From Pseudomonadota bacterium (GTDB taxonomy: Bacteria; Pseudomonadota; Gammaproteobacteria; Burkholderiales; Burkholderiaceae_E), in assembly GCA_023389055.1 (NCBI GenBank), contig JAEWFA010000016.1, forward strand, positions 62,001 through 126,000: a stretch of DNA of 64,000 bases, given 5' to 3'. Under the pieces are notes generated by a model. It was not told the DNA's origin, made no database searches, and saw nothing but the letters and a program-made list of their open reading frames with translations. Positions 26,359 through 35,701 of the stretch are shown here, one piece after another. Within the stretch, counting starts at the first letter, position 1. The number at the start of each line of letters is the position of its first letter. The position numbers were made by a program, and so were the translations under genes.

Positions 26359-29325
26359 ATGGGAAGGACGATGCTCATTCCGTCGCCGCTCTATCGCCGA
26401 GCGGAGCGAGCACTTTCTCATCTCAACATTCTCGCGGCTATTCTCGTGATCGTCATCGCGACGATCGCCGTCGGCTACGTCGTCGCTAATAGCGAGCGCA
26501 GCGTCACGCTGCCCGACGAGATCGGGTCGCTTCTCCCTGATCCGAGAAACGAATGGACGCTTCCAGACGCGATTGATCACTTTAGGCAGGACGAATTCAT
26601 TCCCTTAGAGAAAGGAGGAAGCCTCCCCTTTCGAACAATCTGGATACGCATCGCCCTCAAGGACCAGAGGATCGCACTCAACAACGAAGTCCTTGCTCTG
26701 AAATCGATCCGTGCCAAGCAAGCCGACTTCTGGTCGGTTACAAGTGAGGGAGGCCGCCCTGTGGCGGAAGCGCTCGACTGGGAAGCCACCAGGAGCGGCA
26801 TATCCATCGCTTTGCCCCGAGCAGGTTCGAGCAGCTTCGAAATCTTCGCCCGAGTAGAACCCGATTCTATCAACAGAATCCAATTGTCTGTTGGATCCAA
26901 GAGTGACGTAACCGATCAGAACTTCAAATTCGAGCGAACAGGAGGTTTGCTTCTCGGCGCGCTGTTGATGGTCGCTTTCTTCAGTATTGTCGTCGCGATC
27001 TTCAACCGCGACGCAATATTCTTCCTGTATGCTGCTTGGCTGCTTACGACGCTACGCGTTGCTGCCTATAATGGAGATTGGGATCCATATTGGTTGTCGA
27101 TTCCTATTGCCGGTCAATCACTGCAACTGTTTCTTAGACTCTCTTACATTATTCATAGTCTTATTTCCCTCGCGTTATTCCAGGCACTTTTTGTCAAAGA
27201 ACTTCGCGCGAACAATCTCCAGAATCTGATAGTTCTTCTTCAAATCTTGACAGCGGCGATGTGTTTGCCAACGCTGCTTCTCGATGCCACCGGATCTCTC
27301 AAAAGTTTGTGGGCGCTGAGCGCAGTAACGATTGTTGCGGGCTTCTATGTTTTGATCAAACTCGCGATAAAGGCCCCGTCCAAGGAACTGCTTTGGTATA
27401 TCGGCTCTTGGACCGTGACCCTTCTGGGCTCTATCGCCCAAATTGCCTTTTCCTTCGGATTCGACCAGAGCATCCTGGATGTGGCGAATAGCCAAACCAC
27501 CGCAGTGGGCTCCGCCTTAATGCTCGGCGTGACTCTCGCGCAGCGGATGAACACCGAGAGGCAAGCCCGAATCGCCGCGCAGAATAGCGCGATCACGGCC
27601 CTTCAACGCTTCCGGCAGAACTACAACTCGACGCCCGCCGGCATATTTTCGATGAAGCTCGACGGAACGCTGTTGGAGCACAACCCGACGTTCGGGTCGA
27701 TGTTCGTCGTGGATGGCAGGCGCGGATCGAAAGTGGGAACGAACTGGTCGATGCTCCTCAGCCGCGATGCCTTCCAGCGAGTCTGCGAGCAGGCGAACGG
27801 CAGCCAGATGATGGACGAGGAGATGGCGGTTCGAAGGATCGGCGACAAGAAGCGCTGGTTCCATATCCGGGCCGTGCGCAAGGCGGACCGTTACGAGGGC
27901 TGGATCGAAGACATATCGGCGCGCAAGGAAGCCGAGGATCAGCTGAAGTTTCTCGTGCATCACGATTCGCTCACCGGCTTGCTGAATCGTCGAGGCTTCG
28001 AGGCCGAGTTGCTGAGGGCGACGCGCGCGGCTGGGACGCGCGTGATCTGCCTGGCATACGTGGACCTCGATCGGTTCAAGCTCGTGAACGATCTGTTCGG
28101 GCATGCAGCCGGCGACCAGATCCTGCGTCAGATGTCGGCCCGCATGCGCGAGGTCATCGCGCCGCCCAATGTTCCGGCGCGTGTGGGCGGTGACGAGTTC
28201 GTCGTCGTCATCGACTCGCTGCCGCTGGAGGAGGCGCGTGCGTTGTGCGAGAAGCTTCGAGTCGCGCTGAGCGATCGCGCCTACCACTACCAGGACAAGG
28301 CGTTCAGCGTCACGGCGAGCATCGGCCTCATTCGCGTGCTGGAGGGCATGCGGCCCGCCGATGCGCTCACCGCGAGCGATCGGGCCTGTGCGGAAGCGAA
28401 GCGCCTGGGCGGCAGTTCGGTCATTTCCTTCGATTCCAGCAGCAGCGAGCTGATGGACTATCTGGAGGAGATCAAGCTCGTCGCCGGAATGAAGGAGCGG
28501 CTGCCCGTCGAGAACTTCTTCACGCAATTGCAGCCGATCGTATCGCTGCGCAACCCGCGCTCAAGCCTGTGCTACGAGGTCCTCATTCGCATGCGGGACG
28601 CATCCGGGGCCGTGATGCCGCCGTCCCGATTCATTCCCGCGGCGGAGCGGAACGGGTTGATGACGCAGATCGACCGCTGGGTGCTGCGCAGCACCCTCGA
28701 ATGGCTGGACGCACAACCGGCGCATCGCAACGATGTCGACTTCTGCACCATCAACCTGAGCGGCGCCTCGTTGAACGACGAGAAGTTCCTGCAGGACACG
28801 ATCGCGCTGATCCGTGACCACTCGCACTCCACACGCAAGATCTGCTTCGAGATCACGGAGAGCGTTGCGCTGTACGACCTGAACACGACGCGGCGATTCG
28901 TCGACACGGTGAAATCCTTCGGCGCGATGGTCGCGCTCGACGATTTCGGTGCCGGCTACACGTCGTTCAGCTATCTCAAGGAACTGCCCGCCGACCTGGT
29001 GAAGATCGACGGAAACTTCATCCGCGACGTGAACTCCAACCCGGCCAACTTCGCGATCACCCGCGCCGTCGTCGAGCTCGCGCACGAACTGGGCATGGGA
29101 TGCGTTGCCGAGTGGGCGGAGAACGCCGAGATCGTTCGCTCGCTCATCCAGCTCCGCATCGACTACGCGCAGGGCTACGGACTGTGTCGACCGATCGAGC
29201 GCGAGCGCCTCCTCACGGTTTCGAACAGCGCCGCGCTGATCGGCGACATCGCCACGGCCGACCTGGTCTTCGGACGAGGCGCGACAGCGGTCGAATCGGT
29301 TTGGGGCGCGGCACTGCCGATCTGA
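26359..29325 (+). CDS. 7TMR-DISM-PAS-GGDEF-EAL cyclic-di-GMP signalling protein
   Basis: A 988-residue membrane protein. Order: one TM helix (~22-44), a periplasmic 7TMR-DISM-type beta domain (~60-185), seven further TM helices (~195-395), a PAS-like domain (~415-520), GGDEF (motif GGDEF at 611-615, intact) and EAL. The EAL signature reads EVL (740-742); the downstream residues INLSG, FEITES, DDFGAGYTS and KIDG are conserved, so phosphodiesterase activity is likely but cyclase activity also possible. The first ~390 residues use AT-rich codons and the remainder GC-rich ones, as if two pieces of different origin were joined. Start could be 26359 or 26371. It follows the FeeM-like gene by 163 bases, a gap without a convincing promoter. 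Confidence 0.88.
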   Translation: MGRTMLIPSPLYRRAERALSHLNILAAILVIVIATIAVGYVVANSERSVTLPDEIGSLLPDPRNEWTLPDAIDHFRQDEFIPLEKGGSLPFRTIWIRIALKDQRIALNNEVLALKSIRAKQADFWSVTSEGGRPVAEALDWEATRSGISIALPRAGSSSFEIFARVEPDSINRIQLSVGSKSDVTDQNFKFERTGGLLLGALLMVAFFSIVVAIFNRDAIFFLYAAWLLTTLRVAAYNGDWDPYWLSIPIAGQSLQLFLRLSYIIHSLISLALFQALFVKELRANNLQNLIVLLQILTAAMCLPTLLLDATGSLKSLWALSAVTIVAGFYVLIKLAIKAPSKELLWYIGSWTVTLLGSIAQIAFSFGFDQSILDVANSQTTAVGSALMLGVTLAQRMNTERQARIAAQNSAITALQRFRQNYNSTPAGIFSMKLDGTLLEHNPTFGSMFVVDGRRGSKVGTNWSMLLSRDAFQRVCEQANGSQMMDEEMAVRRIGDKKRWFHIRAVRKADRYEGWIEDISARKEAEDQLKFLVHHDSLTGLLNRRGFEAELLRATRAAGTRVICLAYVDLDRFKLVNDLFGHAAGDQILRQMSARMREVIAPPNVPARVGGDEFVVVIDSLPLEEARALCEKLRVALSDRAYHYQDKAFSVTASIGLIRVLEGMRPADALTASDRACAEAKRLGGSSVISFDSSSSELMDYLEEIKLVAGMKERLPVENFFTQLQPIVSLRNPRSSLCYEVLIRMRDASGAVMPPSRFIPAAERNGLMTQIDRWVLRSTLEWLDAQPAHRNDVDFCTINLSGASLNDEKFLQDTIALIRDHSHSTRKICFEITESVALYDLNTTRRFVDTVKSFGAMVALDDFGAGYTSFSYLKELPADLVKIDGNFIRDVNSNPANFAITRAVVELAHELGMGCVAEWAENAEIVRSLIQLRIDYAQGYGLCRPIERERLLTVSNSAALIGDIATADLVFGRGATAVESVWGAALPI

Positions 29326-29421
29326 TCTGCGCGCTCTCGAGCGCCTGCCTCAAGCGCAGGAGCGCCGCAACGAGCGTTTATGATTCAGCGCTGCAGCCCG
29401 ATGTTCCGGGCCGGAGAGCGC

Positions 29422-31716
29422 ATGTCGAGCATTCGATACCAGAGGGACGACCAAGGCATCGTCACGCTTGTTCTCGACGCACCGGATCAGTCGGTGAACA
29501 CGATGGACGCGGCGTTTCGCGAGGACCTCGCCGCGATCGTCGGCCGCCTCGAAGCGGAAAGCGAAGGCCTGCGCGGCGTCGTCCTGACGTCGGCGAAACG
29601 AACGTTCTTCGCGGGCGGGGACCTGCGTTCCCTCGTTGCCGTGCGACCGGAGGCAGCTGCCTCCTTCTTCGAGGAGGTCCAGGCGCTGAAAGCGTGCCTG
29701 CGCCGCCTGGAGCGACTGGGCAGGCCCGTGGTGGCGGCGATCAACGGAAGCGCGCTCGGCGGCGGGCTCGAGCTCGCCCTCGCCTGCCACGCGCGCGTCT
29801 GCCTCGCGGATGCGGCGATCGAGCTCGGTTTTCCGGAAGTCACGCTCGGTTTGATGCCGGGCGCCGGCGGCACCGTGAAGCTGGTGCGGCTGCTCGGGCT
29901 GCAGCAGGCGTTGCCGCTGCTCACCGAAGGCCGGCGCATCGGCCCCTCACGCGCGCTGGAACTCGGGCTCGTCGACGCGATTGCGCGCGACGCCGAGCAG
30001 CTGATGGAGCTCGCGCTGGCCTGGATCGATGCGCACCCCGACGCAAGGCAGCCCTGGGACGATCCGAAACACCGGATTCCAGGCGGGACGCCGTCGAGCC
30101 CTGCGGTTGCCGCGATGCTCGCCGTCGCTCCTGCGATGTTGCAGCACAAGACCCGCGGCAACTACCCGGCGCCGGAGGCGATCCTCGCGGCGAGCGTCGA
30201 AGGCGCCCAGGTGGACTTCGACACCGCCATGCGGATCGAGTCGCGCTACATGACCCGGCTGGTCGTCGGGCCGGTGGCGAAGAACATGATCGAAGCCCTG
30301 TTCTTCCAGGCAAACGAGATCCGCAACGGACGCAGCCGTCCGCAATCGAGTGAAAAACGGCGAATCGCGCGTGCGGGCATCGTCGGTGCGGGAATGATGG
30401 GCGCAGGCATCGCATGGGCTTGTGCGAGCAAGGGCATCGAATGCGTACTGGTGGATGTCGATGCGGCGAAGGCGCAGGCCGGCAAGGCGTACTCCGGAAG
30501 GATCCTCGCCGAGCGCGTCGGAAAGGGACGGATCTCTGCCGAGGATGCGCAGCGAATCCTGGCCCGTATCCATCCCACCGACTCGATCGCCGATCTCGCC
30601 GGCTGCGACCTGGTCGTCGAAGCGGTGTTCGAGAATCGGGAGCTGAAAGCCGAAGTGACGCAGGCGATCGAGAAGATCGTCGCAGAGTCCGCGATCATCG
30701 CGTCGAACACGTCGACGCTGCCCATCAGCGGCCTCGCCGGCGCCTGCTCGCAGCCGCAGCGATTCATCGGCCTGCATTTCTTCTCGCCGGTGGAACGGAT
30801 GCCGCTCGTGGAGATCATTCGCGGGAACCATTCGTCCACCGATACCGCCGCGGCCGCATGGGACTTCGCCGTGCAACTCGGCAAGACGCCGATCGTCGTC
30901 AACGACGGGCGCGGCTTCTATACGAGCCGCGTCTTCGGCACTTATGTGAACGAAGGCATGGCGCTGATCGGAGAAGGAGTGCCGGCCGCGCTGATCGAAA
31001 ACGTCGCGATGCAGCTCGGCATGCCGGTCGGACCGCTTGCCGTTCTCGACGAGGTTTCCTTGAAGCTTGCCGACGACGTACTGCATCAGGAGCAGGCGGA
31101 CGCCCGTCGCGGCGAAGTGCACGAGTCTGCGCATGGGGACGAGTCTGCGCATGGGCACGATCACGAGCACGATCATGAGCACGATGGCGACCATCGACAT
31201 GCGCATGCCCCCGGTCCGGGCACGCAGGCGAAGAGCCGACGGATTCCCGAAACCGCCGTCTACGTACTCGAGAAGATGGCGCACGGATATCGACGCATGG
31301 GTCGCGCGCACGGAGGCGGCTTCTACGAATACCCGGCCGAGGGCGAGAAGTTCCTGTGGGCCGGCTTGCAGGCGTTCGAACGCGCGAGGAGTGCCGTTCC
31401 AGTGCAGGATGTTCGCGACCGGCTGCTGTACGTGCAGGCGCTCGAGACGATCCGCTGCCTCGAGCAAGGCATCGTCGAAACGGCCCGTGACGCGAACATC
31501 GGCTCCATCTTCGGATGGGGCTTTCCGGCGTGGACCGGCGGCACGCTGAGATTCGTGGATCACGTCGGTGCGCAACGTTTCGTCGAGCGCGCGCGCGAGC
31601 TCGCCCGAAACTACGGCGAACGCTTCGAACCTCCGGCGCTGCTCGTGGATCGCGCCGAGAACGGCGAGCCCCTCGGCACCGCACCCGCTTCCGAAGCAAA
31701 CGCTGCGACATCATGA
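29422..31716 (+). CDS. Bifunctional enoyl-CoA hydratase/3-hydroxyacyl-CoA dehydrogenase (FadJ/FadB-type) with His-rich insert
   Basis: A 764-residue multifunctional beta-oxidation enzyme. The N-terminal crotonase domain keeps both catalytic glutamates (GGGLELALAC and FPEVTLGLMPGAGG). The NAD-binding dehydrogenase domain starts at ~residue 318 with GIVGAGMMGAGIA, carries the catalytic region GLHFFSPVERMPLVEI, and ends with a C-terminal helical domain. An unusual insertion at residues 567-595 contains 11 His, 5 Asp and 4 Glu in 29 residues. I chose the ATG at 29422 for its GGAGAG ribosome-binding site; ATGs at 29380 and 29401 lack one. Its stop overlaps the next gene (ATGA). With the thiolase and dehydrogenases it completes a beta-oxidation set. 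Confidence 0.9.
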   Translation: MSSIRYQRDDQGIVTLVLDAPDQSVNTMDAAFREDLAAIVGRLEAESEGLRGVVLTSAKRTFFAGGDLRSLVAVRPEAAASFFEEVQALKACLRRLERLGRPVVAAINGSALGGGLELALACHARVCLADAAIELGFPEVTLGLMPGAGGTVKLVRLLGLQQALPLLTEGRRIGPSRALELGLVDAIARDAEQLMELALAWIDAHPDARQPWDDPKHRIPGGTPSSPAVAAMLAVAPAMLQHKTRGNYPAPEAILAASVEGAQVDFDTAMRIESRYMTRLVVGPVAKNMIEALFFQANEIRNGRSRPQSSEKRRIARAGIVGAGMMGAGIAWACASKGIECVLVDVDAAKAQAGKAYSGRILAERVGKGRISAEDAQRILARIHPTDSIADLAGCDLVVEAVFENRELKAEVTQAIEKIVAESAIIASNTSTLPISGLAGACSQPQRFIGLHFFSPVERMPLVEIIRGNHSSTDTAAAAWDFAVQLGKTPIVVNDGRGFYTSRVFGTYVNEGMALIGEGVPAALIENVAMQLGMPVGPLAVLDEVSLKLADDVLHQEQADARRGEVHESAHGDESAHGHDHEHDHEHDGDHRHAHAPGPGTQAKSRRIPETAVYVLEKMAHGYRRMGRAHGGGFYEYPAEGEKFLWAGLQAFERARSAVPVQDVRDRLLYVQALETIRCLEQGIVETARDANIGSIFGWGFPAWTGGTLRFVDHVGAQRFVERARELARNYGERFEPPALLVDRAENGEPLGTAPASEANAATS
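31120..31206 (+). repeat. His/Asp/Glu-rich coding repeat inside the FadJ-type gene
   Basis: Encodes alternating His with Asp/Glu. It includes a tandem 18-base unit (31123-31140 and 31141-31158) that differs at only the last few bases, then shorter GATCACGAGCAC-like units. It looks like replication slippage that expanded a loop, and it resembles metal-binding His-rich stretches of zinc or nickel proteins. Confidence 0.75.
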
Positions 31717-33359
31717 CGGTGCGCGCGCACAAACGCCTGTACGACTGGCACGAACCCGTCGCGCCGCGGCCGGCGGCGACGATCCTGCTCCTGCGCGACG
31801 CCGAACAGGGGCCGGAGGTGCTGATGACGCGCCGCTCGATGAAGGCGAGCTTCGCGCCCGGCGCCTACGTCTTTCCCGGCGGCGTGGTCGATGCCGCGGA
31901 CTCGGCTGCGCTCGATCGCGGGCTTGCCCATGTGCGCGAAGACCAGGCGCCGGAGATCGTCTCTTACGCGACGGCGGCCCTGCGCGAGGCGTTCGAGGAG
32001 CTCGGCATACTGCTCGCTCGCGGCGCCGGCGACGATCGCGATTTGGCGCGCGTCGCCGCGCAACTCGGCCAGCACCGCGGCGAGAACCTCTTCGACCAGC
32101 TTGCAGCGCACGGCCTTCGACTGGCGCTCGACGAGGTGCACTGGTTCAGCCACTGGATCACCGATCGCGACCTGCCCAAGCGTTTCGACGCGCGCTTCTT
32201 CGTCGCCCGCATGCCTGCCCATCAGCAGCCCATCGCCGACGAAGGCGAGCAGTTCGAGCCGATCTGGGTGAATCCCGCCGCCGGGCTCGAGCGACACGAG
32301 CGCGGCGAGTTCAACATCATTTTTCCGACGATCCGCACGCTGCGCCAGCTCTCCGCATTCGGCAGCACCGATGAGATCCTCGAGCGGACGCGCAAGCAGA
32401 AGCGGGTCTGGATCTCGTGCCCGCGCGCCGGCTGGTTGCGTGGGCAGCTCGAGCGCTTCAGCGAGGACGAGCTGCCGTACGGCGAGCTCGAGCTCGTCAC
32501 ACCGGACGGCCGCGCCGAGCACAGCCTCGACTGGCAGTCGGAGCGAGTCGTGCCGCTGCTGCGGCACGTGCACCGGCTCACCGCACCGAATCCCGGCCGC
32601 ATGACCGGTCCCGGCACGAACACGTACCTGATCGGCGAGCCGGGCGACTGGCTGGTCGTCGATCCCGGGCCCGATGACGAAGGCCACGTGCAGCGCATCC
32701 TCGACTTCGTCGGCGACGGGCTGAAGACGATCGTCTGCACGCACGGTCACCCGGATCACCTGCCCGGCGCAAGGCCGCTGCAGCAACGCACCGGAGCGCC
32801 GGTCCTGGGACGCGCCAGCGGCGACGCCTTCGCGCCCGAGTGGGCATTCCGGCCCGACCGGGAACTCGAGGACGGCGAGCGGCTGCGCGTAGGTGATTCG
32901 ACGCTGCGCGTGCTGCACACCCCCGGGCATGCGGAGCACCACGTCTGCCTGCTGCTCGAGGAGGACGGACTGCTGTTCTCGGGCGATCACATCCTGAACG
33001 GCTCGACCACCGTGATCGATCCGCCGGATGGGGACATGCGCGCCTACGTCGACTCGCTCGGTCGGCTCGCACGCGAACCCTTCGAGTTCATCCTGCCCGC
33101 GCACGGCCACGTCATTGCGCGCGGCAAGACCGAAGTGGCTCGATTGATCGCGCATCGCATGGCGCGCGAGGCGAAGGTCGTCGACGCATTGCAGCGCACC
33201 GGCGGCGGCACGCTGGACGAACTGGTGCCCTTTGCCTACGACGACGTCGACCCGATCCTGTATCCGGTGGCGAAACGCTCGCTCACGGCTCACCTTCTGA
33301 AGCTGCGCGACGAGCAGCGCGCCGCAGAGGACGCCGGCGGACGCTGGCAGTCTTCTTGA
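31713..33359 (+). CDS. Nudix hydrolase-metallo-beta-lactamase fusion protein
   Basis: A 548-residue two-domain hydrolase. Residues ~18-230 resemble a Nudix domain of the NUDT19/CoA-pyrophosphatase kind: the Nudix box is recognisable as AALREAFEELGILLA, downstream of FAPGAYVFPGGVVD. Residues ~280-540 form a metallo-beta-lactamase fold with the metal motif THGHPDHLPGA, the HTPGHAEHH histidine and the SGDHIL aspartate. LACTB2-like proteins share the second half. The first ATG overlaps the FadJ-type stop (ATGA), so it is translationally coupled to beta-oxidation. A role in cleaning up CoA derivatives or CoA thioesters is a reasonable inference, not shown by sequence. Confidence 0.82.
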   Translation: MTVRAHKRLYDWHEPVAPRPAATILLLRDAEQGPEVLMTRRSMKASFAPGAYVFPGGVVDAADSAALDRGLAHVREDQAPEIVSYATAALREAFEELGILLARGAGDDRDLARVAAQLGQHRGENLFDQLAAHGLRLALDEVHWFSHWITDRDLPKRFDARFFVARMPAHQQPIADEGEQFEPIWVNPAAGLERHERGEFNIIFPTIRTLRQLSAFGSTDEILERTRKQKRVWISCPRAGWLRGQLERFSEDELPYGELELVTPDGRAEHSLDWQSERVVPLLRHVHRLTAPNPGRMTGPGTNTYLIGEPGDWLVVDPGPDDEGHVQRILDFVGDGLKTIVCTHGHPDHLPGARPLQQRTGAPVLGRASGDAFAPEWAFRPDRELEDGERLRVGDSTLRVLHTPGHAEHHVCLLLEEDGLLFSGDHILNGSTTVIDPPDGDMRAYVDSLGRLAREPFEFILPAHGHVIARGKTEVARLIAHRMAREAKVVDALQRTGGGTLDELVPFAYDDVDPILYPVAKRSLTAHLLKLRDEQRAAEDAGGRWQSS

Positions 33360-33491
33360 GAACGGCGGCGAGTCGCGCCGCCGCGAATCAAGCCGGTCGT
33401 GAACCGAGCCCGCGGACCGACGTCGAGTGGCGCGGGCGGGTCGCAAGGGGCGGTCGCCCGCTCCTCGCGCGCCCGCTCAGGCGCCGCGCGC

Positions 33492-35630
33492 TCAGGCGCT
33501 CGCCTGGCCCGCCGCGGCAGACGCCGCGTCGTCGGCTGCGGCGGCCTTCATCGACAGGCGCAGCCGGCCCTTGTCGTCGGCCTCGATGACCTTCACGCGA
33601 ACCGCCTGCCCTTCCTTCAGGTAGTCGGACACCTGGTTCACGCGCTCGTTGGCGATCTGCGAGACGTGCAGCAGGCCGTCACGTCCGGGCATCACCTGGA
33701 CGATCGCGCCGAAGTCGAGGATCTTCAGCACGGTGCCGTCGTAGATGCGGCCGATCTCGACTTCCGCGGTAAGGTCTTCGATGATCTTCTGCGCGCGCTT
33801 GGCCGCGTTGCCGTCTACCGCGGCGATCGTGATCGAGCCGTCGTCCTGGATGTCGATCTGCGTGCCGGTGCTCTCGGTGATCTGCCGGATCGTCGCGCCG
33901 CCCTTGCCGATGACGTCGCGGATGCGCTCGGGGTTGATCTTCATCGTGTACATGCGCGGCGCGAAATCGGAGAGATCCTCGCGCGCGCCGCCGATTGCCT
34001 GCTGCATGAGCCCCAGGATGTGCATGCGGCCTTCGCGCGCCTGCGCGAGCGCGACCTGCATGATCTCCTTCGTGATGCCCTGGATCTTGATGTCCATCTG
34101 CAGCGCGGTGATGCCGGCGGTCGTTCCGGCCACCTTGAAGTCCATGTCACCGAGGTGGTCCTCGTCGCCGAGAATGTCGGTGAGCACGGCGAAACGGTTG
34201 CCTTCCTTGATCAGGCCCATCGCCACGCCTGCGACGTGCGAGCGGATCGGAACGCCGGCGTCCATCAGCGCCAGACACCCTCCGCAAACCGACGCCATCG
34301 ACGACGAGCCGTTGGACTCGGTGATCTCCGAAACGACGCGCAGCGAGTACGCGAACTCTTCGGCGGGCGGCAGCAACGGACGCAACGCACGCTTTGCCAG
34401 ATTGCCGTGGCCTACCTCGCGGCGCTTGGGTGCGCCGAACCGGCCCGTCTCGCCCGTGGCGAAAGGCGGCATGTTGTAGTTGAACATGAACCGCTCGCGG
34501 TATTCGCCGTTGATCGCGTCGATGATCTGCTCGTCGCGCGAAGTACCCAGAGTGGCGACGACCATCGCCTGCGTCTCGCCGCGCGTGAACAGCGCCGAGC
34601 CGTGCGCACGCGGCAGCACGCTGGTGCGGATCGAGATCGGACGCACGGTGCGCGTATCGCGACCGTCGATGCGAGGCTCGCCCGACAGGATCTGCTGTCG
34701 CACGATGCGCGCCTGCAGGTCGAACAGCATGTTCGAGACCGCGTTGACGTCGGGCGCCGGCTGGCCGGCGTCGACTGCCTCGGCCGTGACGCGCTCGATC
34801 GTCGCCTTCTCGATTTCACGGATGCGCGAGACGCGCTGCTGCTTGTTGTGAATTCCGTAGGCGGCGCGCATTTCCTCGCCGGCCAGCTCTTCGACTCGCA
34901 GGACGCGTGCGGTGTCCTTCGGCGCAGGCTGCCAGTCCCAGGCCGGCTTGCCCGCTTCCTCGACCAGCTCGTCGATGGCGCGAATGGCGGTCTGCATCTG
35001 CTCATGGCCGAACACGACCGCGCCGAGCATCACGTCTTCAGGCAACTCCTGCGCCTCGGACTCGACCATCAGCACGGCGGCATCGGTGCCGGCGATGACG
35101 AGGTCGAGCTTCGACGACTGCATCTGCGTGGTACTCGGGTTGAGCACGTACTGGCCGTCGATGTAGCCCACGCGCACCGCGCCGATCGGGCCGTCGAACG
35201 GGATGCCCGACAGCGCGAGTGCCGCCGACGAGCCGATCATCGCGGGAATCGCGCTGTCGACTTCGGGATTGCTCGACATCACGTGCACGATCACCTGGAC
35301 CTCGTTGTAGAAGCCCTCCGGGAACAGCGGTCGGATCGGACGGTCGATCAGGCGGCAGGTGAGGATCTCGCGTTCGGTGGGACGCCCTTCCCGCTTGAAG
35401 AAGCCGCCGGGAATGCGCCCAGCCGCGTAGAACTTCTCGGTGTAATCGACCGTGAGCGGGAAGAAATCCTGCCCGGGCTTGGCGTTGCGTGCGCCGACGA
35501 CGGTAGCGAGGATGACCGTATCGTCCATCGTGACGAGGGCCGATCCCGACGCCTGGCGTGCGACTTCACCCGTCTCGATGGTGACGGTGTTGGCGCCCCA
35601 CTGAAACGTTCTTTTTGCGATTTCAAACAC
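33492..35630 (-). CDS. pnp: Polyribonucleotide nucleotidyltransferase (PNPase)
   Basis: A 712-residue 3'-5' phosphorolytic exoribonuclease. Two RNase PH-like domains (FFPLTVDYTEKFYAAGRIPG; SNGSSSMASVCGG; later AGVAMGLIKEG) flank a helical domain and are followed by KH (RDVIGKGGATIRQITESTG) and S1 (YDGTVLKILDFGAIVQ) RNA-binding domains. I take the GTG at 35630 as the start: an AAGGA lies seven bases upstream and the family N-terminus (KRTFQWGANTVTIETGE) follows directly. The ATG at 35660 would add ten residues from the rpsO terminator region. It is downstream of rpsO, the conserved arrangement in proteobacteria. Confidence 0.97.
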   Translation of the reverse strand: MFEIAKRTFQWGANTVTIETGEVARQASGSALVTMDDTVILATVVGARNAKPGQDFFPLTVDYTEKFYAAGRIPGGFFKREGRPTEREILTCRLIDRPIRPLFPEGFYNEVQVIVHVMSSNPEVDSAIPAMIGSSAALALSGIPFDGPIGAVRVGYIDGQYVLNPSTTQMQSSKLDLVIAGTDAAVLMVESEAQELPEDVMLGAVVFGHEQMQTAIRAIDELVEEAGKPAWDWQPAPKDTARVLRVEELAGEEMRAAYGIHNKQQRVSRIREIEKATIERVTAEAVDAGQPAPDVNAVSNMLFDLQARIVRQQILSGEPRIDGRDTRTVRPISIRTSVLPRAHGSALFTRGETQAMVVATLGTSRDEQIIDAINGEYRERFMFNYNMPPFATGETGRFGAPKRREVGHGNLAKRALRPLLPPAEEFAYSLRVVSEITESNGSSSMASVCGGCLALMDAGVPIRSHVAGVAMGLIKEGNRFAVLTDILGDEDHLGDMDFKVAGTTAGITALQMDIKIQGITKEIMQVALAQAREGRMHILGLMQQAIGGAREDLSDFAPRMYTMKINPERIRDVIGKGGATIRQITESTGTQIDIQDDGSITIAAVDGNAAKRAQKIIEDLTAEVEIGRIYDGTVLKILDFGAIVQVMPGRDGLLHVSQIANERVNQVSDYLKEGQAVRVKVIEADDKGRLRLSMKAAAADDAASAAAGQASA

Positions 35631-35660
35631 TTGATTTCCTTTCGAGCAATGCAAAAACAA

Positions 35661-35689
35661 GAAACCCGCAAGGTTCGCTTGCGGGTTTC
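35661..35689 (-). terminator. Rho-independent terminator between rpsO and pnp
   Basis: Perfect 12-bp stem GAAACCCGCAAG / CTTGCGGGTTTC with a five-base loop. On the minus strand it is followed by TTGTTTTTG. It lies 12 bases after the rpsO stop and 31 bases before the pnp start, matching the position of the partial terminator of the E. coli rpsO-pnp operon. It would set the S15:PNPase transcript ratio. Confidence 0.85.
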
Positions 35690-35701
35690 GGCTCGTTCGT
35701 T

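Noticed and set aside
29326..29421. Hairpins (GCGCTC/GAGCGC; CCTGC/GCAGG) after the GGDEF/EAL gene
   Set aside because: Short stems, no U-run, and such repeats are frequent by chance at this GC content.
33363..33383. 8-bp inverted repeat between the Nudix-MBL gene and pnp
   Set aside because: Made only of C and G with a five-base loop and no U-run; too weak to call a terminator.
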